Source of the DNA: Candidatus Competibacteraceae bacterium
GTDB taxonomy: Bacteria; Pseudomonadota; Gammaproteobacteria; Competibacterales; Competibacteraceae
Assembly: GCA_020445005.1 (NCBI GenBank)
Contig: JAGRHM010000531.1
Span: forward strand, 1-10,172
DNA: 10,172 nt
Direction: 5' to 3'
Numbering within the stretch: the first letter of the stretch is position 1; every line of letters begins with the position of its first letter. A model generated the notes under the pieces. The model was not told the DNA's origin. It did no database searches and worked only from the letters and a program-made list of their open reading frames with translations. Below are positions 7,101-10,172 of the stretch, one piece after another. The position numbers were made by a program, and so were the translations under genes.

Positions 7101-7927
7101 ACATCAACGATTGACTCACCGGTTAGCCATCGGATTTGATTCGCTTTAGCCATCAGGCGAACGGGCCAGGACCAGAGATCAGATTCAAAAATCTTGTCAT
7201 GAAGATAAAGATGACCAAAACCAGATAGACCTGCATCATTTAATCGATTAGTTTCGCATTTTCCATGCGATCTATAACGTACAAGCGACTCATGAACATA
7301 ATAAGCAGGGCCTTTCGCTGCAAGTCGCATCCAAACATACCAATCGCCTACGTGATAGACATCCGCAGGATTTGGCCCGCCTACTGAATCACAAACCTTT
7401 CGTCGGAATAAACAGCAAGAGTTAGTAATCCAGTTATAAGACAAAAGTAATTTCGATTCATCGTAGCAGCCACTACGATCATGGGGAATAAAATAATCAA
7501 TTTCCGAACCATGATCTCTTTGTGAAGGATTATCTATAAAAAGTCGCCAGCCACTATATGCAAATGAACATTCTGGATGCTGATCTAAAGCCGCTACAGT
7601 TTTCTCTAAAAATAGTGGTTCCAGTAAATCATCTGCTGATAGAAGCAATATTAATTCTGCTCGAGTAAGGGCATAAGATTTACGACTGCTACCAATCAAG
7701 CCAATATTGGTTTCATTACGAACATAAGTAAATCGAGGATCTTTTTTTATCCATCTATTTGCAATCTGCTGGGTATTATCTTCAGAAGCATTATCGATAA
7801 TCAATACAGCATAATCATTGAAAGTTTGATTCAGTACCGAAGTCAGACATTCTTCCAGATAGCAACCATAATTATAAGTCGGAATGATGACATCTACTCT
7901 CGGCGAGGAGTCATTTTTATTGTTCAT
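4124..7927 (-). CDS. Multidomain glycosyltransferase (GT2 / degenerate GT2 / GT2 / GT4-like), 1267 residues
   Basis: Predicted cytoplasmic, possibly membrane-associated, enzyme assembling a surface or protein-linked glycan. Four parts are visible. Residues ~10-230 are a GT2 domain: VDVIIPTYNYGCYLEECL, DNASEDNT and SADD (97-100) as the metal/nucleotide motif. Residues ~390-600 match a GT2 fold (IHIVLTANYKG, LLYTDEDLIS with TDED 512-515), but the usual DXD position reads TPTG (483-486). Residues ~645-870 are a second canonical GT2: KVSIIVPTKDR, LLLNNDT (NND 734-736) and YNDVDLC (838-844). Residues ~935-1267 are GT4-like: QPPDTTGVGQYR, RVGWAGAQ and NLRLLEYGAVGYPVI. A TPR-like stub lies at ~325-345. 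The ATG has only a weak GAGAG site seven to eight bases upstream. No transmembrane segment is evident. Roughly residues 1-900 are encoded by AT-rich DNA and the GT4-like part by GC-richer DNA, suggesting a fusion. Domain calls are firm; acceptor, donor sugars and product are unknown. Confidence 0.92.
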   Translation of the reverse strand: MNNKNDSSPRVDVIIPTYNYGCYLEECLTSVLNQTFNDYAVLIIDNASEDNTQQIANRWIKKDPRFTYVRNETNIGLIGSSRKSYALTRAELILLLSADDLLEPLFLEKTVAALDQHPECSFAYSGWRLFIDNPSQRDHGSEIDYFIPHDRSGCYDESKLLLSYNWITNSCCLFRRKVCDSVGGPNPADVYHVGDWYVWMRLAAKGPAYYVHESLVRYRSHGKCETNRLNDAGLSGFGHLYLHDKIFESDLWSWPVRLMAKANQIRWLTGESIVDVARKMVQGNHPTIAQLINKFRNEFLVEIARCVLEYHVLNPNFLDTSENALMLLEEVLEQDPNNNEAKVLIDNFKPKQSIHSNKGPSYSQWFTAHSWTKHRCQRLLKSVQAPELIKSIHIVLTANYKGEGQQLAILSELINKLVANTIDDLTAQILPNWRLTILSEHACPNPQFTSRKMLEWIQIPSTQQTDAIAAVVEASSAEWFICTPTGLRLSPAFTLLAGMRLLERPDTLLLYTDEDLISTDDEHLQPKLKPDINLEFLRSSPYVGAATLIHKSLMLDPRIAMLPVGLTRNYGAALMATEQSVTLVDHLDEILVHVPEILAGEYINTPLAKILLQQHLGRCKIDAEVNTGLIPDTLFIDYKLPNQLPKVSIIVPTKDRVDLLQPCIESLIEKTRYKNHEVIIIDNSSADSATINYLENLKANENIKILNYQKEYNYSAINNFAARQSTGDFLLLLNNDTVVLQSDWLERMVAIGSCRDIGIVGCRLIFPNHRIQHAGVIIGMLGNADHVGIDLPMTDSGYMGRMQSTQDFSAVTAACLLVRKDLFFAVGGLDEIIFPILYNDVDLCLKIRKQGYRVVWTPHVTLIHHGSVSLNSQRDTREQEKRIKKNLKSIKNFQKKWVICQPRDPAYNRYLSLRERTWMIDGDFDVPWHPDLEPLPRIVAQPPDTTGVGQYRMIRPLKALTNSGRICSFLLPPINSEKRFLPFPSELARVKPTVLFLQNAFSHWHIGEVESYAELLPDIFRVFGQDDIVFSVPQKSSVHKLFGKDTKARLRKAASLCHRVIATSQPIAEAMRGMVDDIRVMPNYLERSHWGDLQPPRKERRKLRVGWAGAQQHQGDLEFIIPVVEAMANEVDWIFMGMSLTKLRYHIAELHGPVSFDEYPAGLAALDLDLAIAPLEINRFNAAKSNLRLLEYGAVGYPVICTDIEPYRNAPVTRVPNNPKAWIDAIRTHIHDMDATRAAGQQLHDWVLSDWMLDQHLDEWMKMLLPD

Positions 7928-7958
7928 GAAGTTTGTCTCTCAAGAATTTCAGTAGACT

Positions 7959-8117
7959 TCATAAATATTTAAATGTAGCAAGAAAAGAACCACATCGATC
8001 AAGACAAATCCAGAGGCCACCAATATGGTTTGCAAGCTCATCGCATCCCTCGTCATGAGCATCTATGCGATCTTCAACGTCTAAATTACAGCAGGCCACC
8101 GATGAGATGGATGGCAT
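7959..8117 (-). CDS. Possible small protein of 52 residues between two glycosyltransferase genes
   Basis: A 52-codon frame opens with ATG at 8117 and closes with TGA at 7959. It has a perfect AAGGAG (8125-8130) seven bases upstream, better placed than the site of the large gene that follows. It starts 15 bases after the stop of the GT4 gene and ends 31 bases before the ATG of the giant glycosyltransferase, so it could be translated as part of the operon. The predicted peptide starts MPSISSVACCNLDVEDRIDA and contains five cysteines (9, 10, 25, 38, 42), an acidic first half and a more hydrophobic end (GGLWICLDRC, SFLATFKYL). No family is recognised. Alternatives are a leader peptide controlling the downstream gene, since overlapping inverted repeats lie inside it, or a decayed gene remnant. 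The frame is certain, expression is not. Confidence 0.38.
   Translation of the reverse strand: MPSISSVACCNLDVEDRIDAHDEGCDELANHIGGLWICLDRCGSFLATFKYL
8036..8071 (-). repeat. Overlapping, mutually exclusive inverted repeats upstream of the giant glycosyltransferase
   Basis: Two perfect inverted repeats share bases. ATCGCAT (8040-8046) pairs with ATGCGAT (8065-8071) across 18 bases. GCTCAT (8036-8041) pairs with ATGAGC (8055-8060) across 13 bases. Because bases 8040-8041 are used by both, the RNA could fold only one way at a time. An inner CTC/GAG pairing (8049-8051 with 8057-8059) could extend the first stem. The structures lie within the small 52-codon frame and end about 110 bases before the large gene's start. 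No U-run follows, so a simple intrinsic terminator is excluded; translational control is conceivable but unproven. Confidence 0.35.
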
Positions 8118-8132
8118 AGATTTTCTCCTTTG

Positions 8133-9461
8133 TCATCCCAATTTGTGCATCACAGCCTGTGCCCAGCTAGCTAGACGCGGATCGTCGGGGAATGTGCGTT
8201 GGTAATGAAAGACCGAACCTTTACTAGCCTCGTACAGGACAGGTGGTGGCTCGCCGCACATATCCACCGTCCCGTCATCCCGGAAACGCCAGGCCTCCGG
8301 CCCCTGGCAAGAGCGGAACCAATCGGCTGGGCTGTCGCCGAATATCGACCGGAAGTCCCAAGTGCGCTTTTTCTCCGCCATCATTGCCCGGTAATGGACA
8401 AGCAAGCGTTCAGCCGTGTGTCCAACCGCGAAACGCCGACGCACATCTTGATCTGCAGCATGCGACAGCCGCCTACGGGTACCGGGTTCGCTGGACAACC
8501 GGGTCAGAGCTGCAGCGAAGGCATGTGGACTATCCACAATCAAGCCGGTCTCGCCGTCACGCACTAGACAGCGTTCGGCAGGATTGTCCAGCACAATCGG
8601 AACTACCCCCATGGCCATCGCTTCTAACAGAGCGTTCTCCGTGGTGCCATAATGCAAAGGATTGAGCAAGTAGGCTAGTACGTCAAAACCGGATAATTCT
8701 GCCGCCACGTCGGAACGATAACCGCGTATCTCCAGCCGGTTGGAAAGACCCCGACGGGTGGCTTCATCGAGTAGAGCCTCGCCGGTGCTAGGATCCCCGA
8801 CCAGCACCAAGCGGAAATTTTCCACATCTACCGCTGCAACGAAATCCAACAATCGGGGATGCAGCTTGGCGAAGTTCAAGGTACCTAGATAGCCGACACG
8901 CAAAGCGCTATCCATTGGCCGCACTGGCGCATCAGGCAAGTCGTCAAACCCGCCTGAACTGAACACTGCGTCCACCTTCCCTCGTACGTCAACAGGTAAG
9001 GCCATAAACTCGGGATGAGACCAAGTACAAGGTGACGAGAACAAGAAGCGATGTGGGGCAGTGACGAATGCCAGCGGCAACGCAGGCACATATAAGCCAG
9101 AGATGTGGCTCCAGACCACTAAGCGCATCGGTAGCAACGTCCCTGTCCCTAGCCAAGCTGCGACCACAGGATGGTGCCACCATTCTAGTTGAACGATGTC
9201 AGCAGCTGCTACAGCCTCATCCAATGTCTCGCGTTCAGGGCAAATCAGCACCTTACCGCCATGAATTCGGGCATAGTTGACAAAGTAGGGTTTTTCTGGA
9301 GTCTCCAGGCAGGCGATGACATGCTGGATACCGTCTTCACGCTGTGCAGATAGAGCCACCAGGCGTGATAAGACCTTGCCCACTCCCCCACCGAGATGAG
9401 CAGTGATATGTAGAACTTTGCATAGGCGCGGCTTTGAAGGCAACAATTGGCTGAACGTCAC
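8133..9461 (-). CDS. GT4-family (group 1) glycosyltransferase, 442 residues
   Basis: Predicted GT-B fold retaining glycosyltransferase of family GT4, acting in the cytoplasm on a glycan or glycosylated acceptor from a nucleotide-sugar donor. The N-terminal Rossmann domain opens with KVLHITAHLGGGVGKVLSRL (Gly-rich loop at 24-28). The linker and donor domain begin near LRVGYLGTLNFAKLHPRLL (187-205) and contain FRLVLVGDP, VAAELSGFDVLAYLLNPLHYG and TTENALLEAMAMGVVPIVLDN (273-293). In the EX7E-type motif the second Glu is E280, while the first position is Gly272, with E275 nearby. After residue ~360 comes a Trp-rich tail of ~80 residues not typical of the core fold. The GTG start at 9461 overlaps the radical SAM stop by four bases (GTGA) and follows AAGGAG eleven bases upstream, so translation is probably coupled. 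The GC content is like the flanks, unlike the AT-rich gene downstream. The family is firm; substrate unknown. Confidence 0.92.
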   Translation of the reverse strand: MTFSQLLPSKPRLCKVLHITAHLGGGVGKVLSRLVALSAQREDGIQHVIACLETPEKPYFVNYARIHGGKVLICPERETLDEAVAAADIVQLEWWHHPVVAAWLGTGTLLPMRLVVWSHISGLYVPALPLAFVTAPHRFLFSSPCTWSHPEFMALPVDVRGKVDAVFSSGGFDDLPDAPVRPMDSALRVGYLGTLNFAKLHPRLLDFVAAVDVENFRLVLVGDPSTGEALLDEATRRGLSNRLEIRGYRSDVAAELSGFDVLAYLLNPLHYGTTENALLEAMAMGVVPIVLDNPAERCLVRDGETGLIVDSPHAFAAALTRLSSEPGTRRRLSHAADQDVRRRFAVGHTAERLLVHYRAMMAEKKRTWDFRSIFGDSPADWFRSCQGPEAWRFRDDGTVDMCGEPPPVLYEASKGSVFHYQRTFPDDPRLASWAQAVMHKLG

Positions 9462-10172
9462 TGCACGCTGAACTCCTTAGCTCGAGCAGCCCAATCCGGA
9501 TCTCTTGCCACGATAGACCGATAAATGCGGATGTGTTCTTCAGCGTGCTGTTGATGGCCGCCTTTTAGTTCATAGGCCTTGGCAAGGGCGTAATGCGCGA
9601 AAGCATGTTCCGGATGATTGTTCACCACGTTGCCGAAATAACCGATGGCGATATCGTAATCACCGTTCAGCAAGCGGTAGTTATTGATGAAATTGACATC
9701 CAGGTTGACGCGATAGACGTAGCGCGTCAGTTCTTCTGGCTCCAGGTCGCAGGTACGAATGTCCGACTGGTAGATATTAGTGCTGAGTATGTCGCTGTCA
9801 TCAATAATGAAGCCTTTTTCCTTACATATCTGATACAAACGGCTACCACGTATCGGCGCGGCCGCGTAGATATTCGCCCAATCGATGCCGGCAGTGCGAA
9901 TGAGATCAATGGTGGCTTGACGGTCTTCCTCTGTCTCACCGACGAAGCCAAAAATGAAGAAGCCATGTACCAGCAGGCCGTTTTCCCGGATCATGTCGAC
10001 CGCAGGACGGACATCCTTTACTTTCATTGGCTTATCGATGATATCCTTGAGCACCCGCTCCGAACCGGATTCGATGGCTAGATTAGCGATTTCCAGCCCT
10101 GCAGCCTTGAACAGGCGTGCGAGTTCGGCGTCAATGAACTTGACATTGAGGCCACTCGGGAATTCCAGAATT
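9458..10172 (-). CDS. Radical SAM protein, C-terminal 237 residues (5' end beyond window)
   Basis: C-terminal part of a radical S-adenosylmethionine enzyme; the frame continues past the window edge, so the GTG at 10054 is internal and not the start. The visible part of the radical SAM barrel includes LNVKFIDAELARLFKAAG, IESGSERVLKDIIDKPMK (from residue 33) and VHGFFIFGFVGETEEDRQ (68-85), the pattern of B12-binding-type radical SAM proteins that follows the iron-sulfur CxxxCxxC segment, which is off-window. The last ~90 residues are helical and include a TPR-like unit (HAFAHYALAKAYELKGGHQQHAEEHIRIYRSI). The reaction cannot be told from this fragment; methylation or rearrangement of a sugar, lipid or peptide are possibilities within the family. 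It is translationally coupled to the GT4 gene, which suggests participation in the same glycan or modification pathway. The stop is at 9458. Confidence 0.9.
   Translation of the reverse strand, partial: ILEFPSGLNVKFIDAELARLFKAAGLEIANLAIESGSERVLKDIIDKPMKVKDVRPAVDMIRENGLLVHGFFIFGFVGETEEDRQATIDLIRTAGIDWANIYAAAPIRGSRLYQICKEKGFIIDDSDILSTNIYQSDIRTCDLEPEELTRYVYRVNLDVNFINNYRLLNGDYDIAIGYFGNVVNNHPEHAFAHYALAKAYELKGGHQQHAEEHIRIYRSIVARDPDWAARAKEFSVQ

Noticed and set aside
8010..8083. Short plus-strand frame (MVCKLIASLVMSIYAIFNV) in the 7928-8132 gap
   Set aside because: Only 19 codons from its ATG, no ribosome site, and antisense to the better supported 52-codon frame.

Overview
The window looks like part of a motile, Gram-negative proteobacterial chromosome, most likely a gammaproteobacterium. 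The evidence is a classic flagellin behind a FliA (sigma-28) type promoter, moderate GC in most genes, and proteobacterial-style SPINDLY/OGT and surface-glycan glycosyltransferases. The assignment below phylum is inference. The region reads as a flagellin gene next to a protein- or surface-glycosylation locus.

Layout. (1) 1-1069, minus: N-terminal 356 residues of a flagellin, cut by the window edge, with a near-perfect FliA promoter at 1158-1184. (2) 1258-1953, minus: a small TPR protein starting at GTG. (3) 2007-4127, plus: a TPR plus GT41 (O-GlcNAc-transferase/SPINDLY-like) glycosyltransferase, divergent from the TPR gene across only 53 bp. (4) 4124-7927, minus: a 1267-residue multidomain glycosyltransferase (GT2, degenerate GT2-like, GT2, GT4-like) whose stop codon overlaps that of the GT41 gene. 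(5) 7959-8117, minus: a 52-codon reading frame with a strong Shine-Dalgarno and overlapping alternative hairpins, sitting in the gap before the large gene. (6) 8133-9461, minus: a GT4 glycosyltransferase. (7) 9458-10172, minus: C-terminal part of a radical SAM protein with a TPR-like tail, cut by the window edge and overlapping gene 6 by 4 bp.

How they may work together. The radical SAM, GT4, small frame and giant GT are co-directional and closely spaced, so they probably form one operon making or attaching a glycan. The GT41 enzyme and the TPR protein lie between this operon and flagellin, and the flagellin variable region is rich in Ser/Thr. O-glycosylation of flagellin is therefore an attractive but unproven reading. 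The most unusual feature is the giant glycosyltransferase: most of it is AT-rich, while its C-terminal GT4-like third has the GC of the neighbouring genes, with a sharp change at the domain linker near 5220-5290. This suggests a chimeric gene made by fusion or recombination of imported and resident parts.
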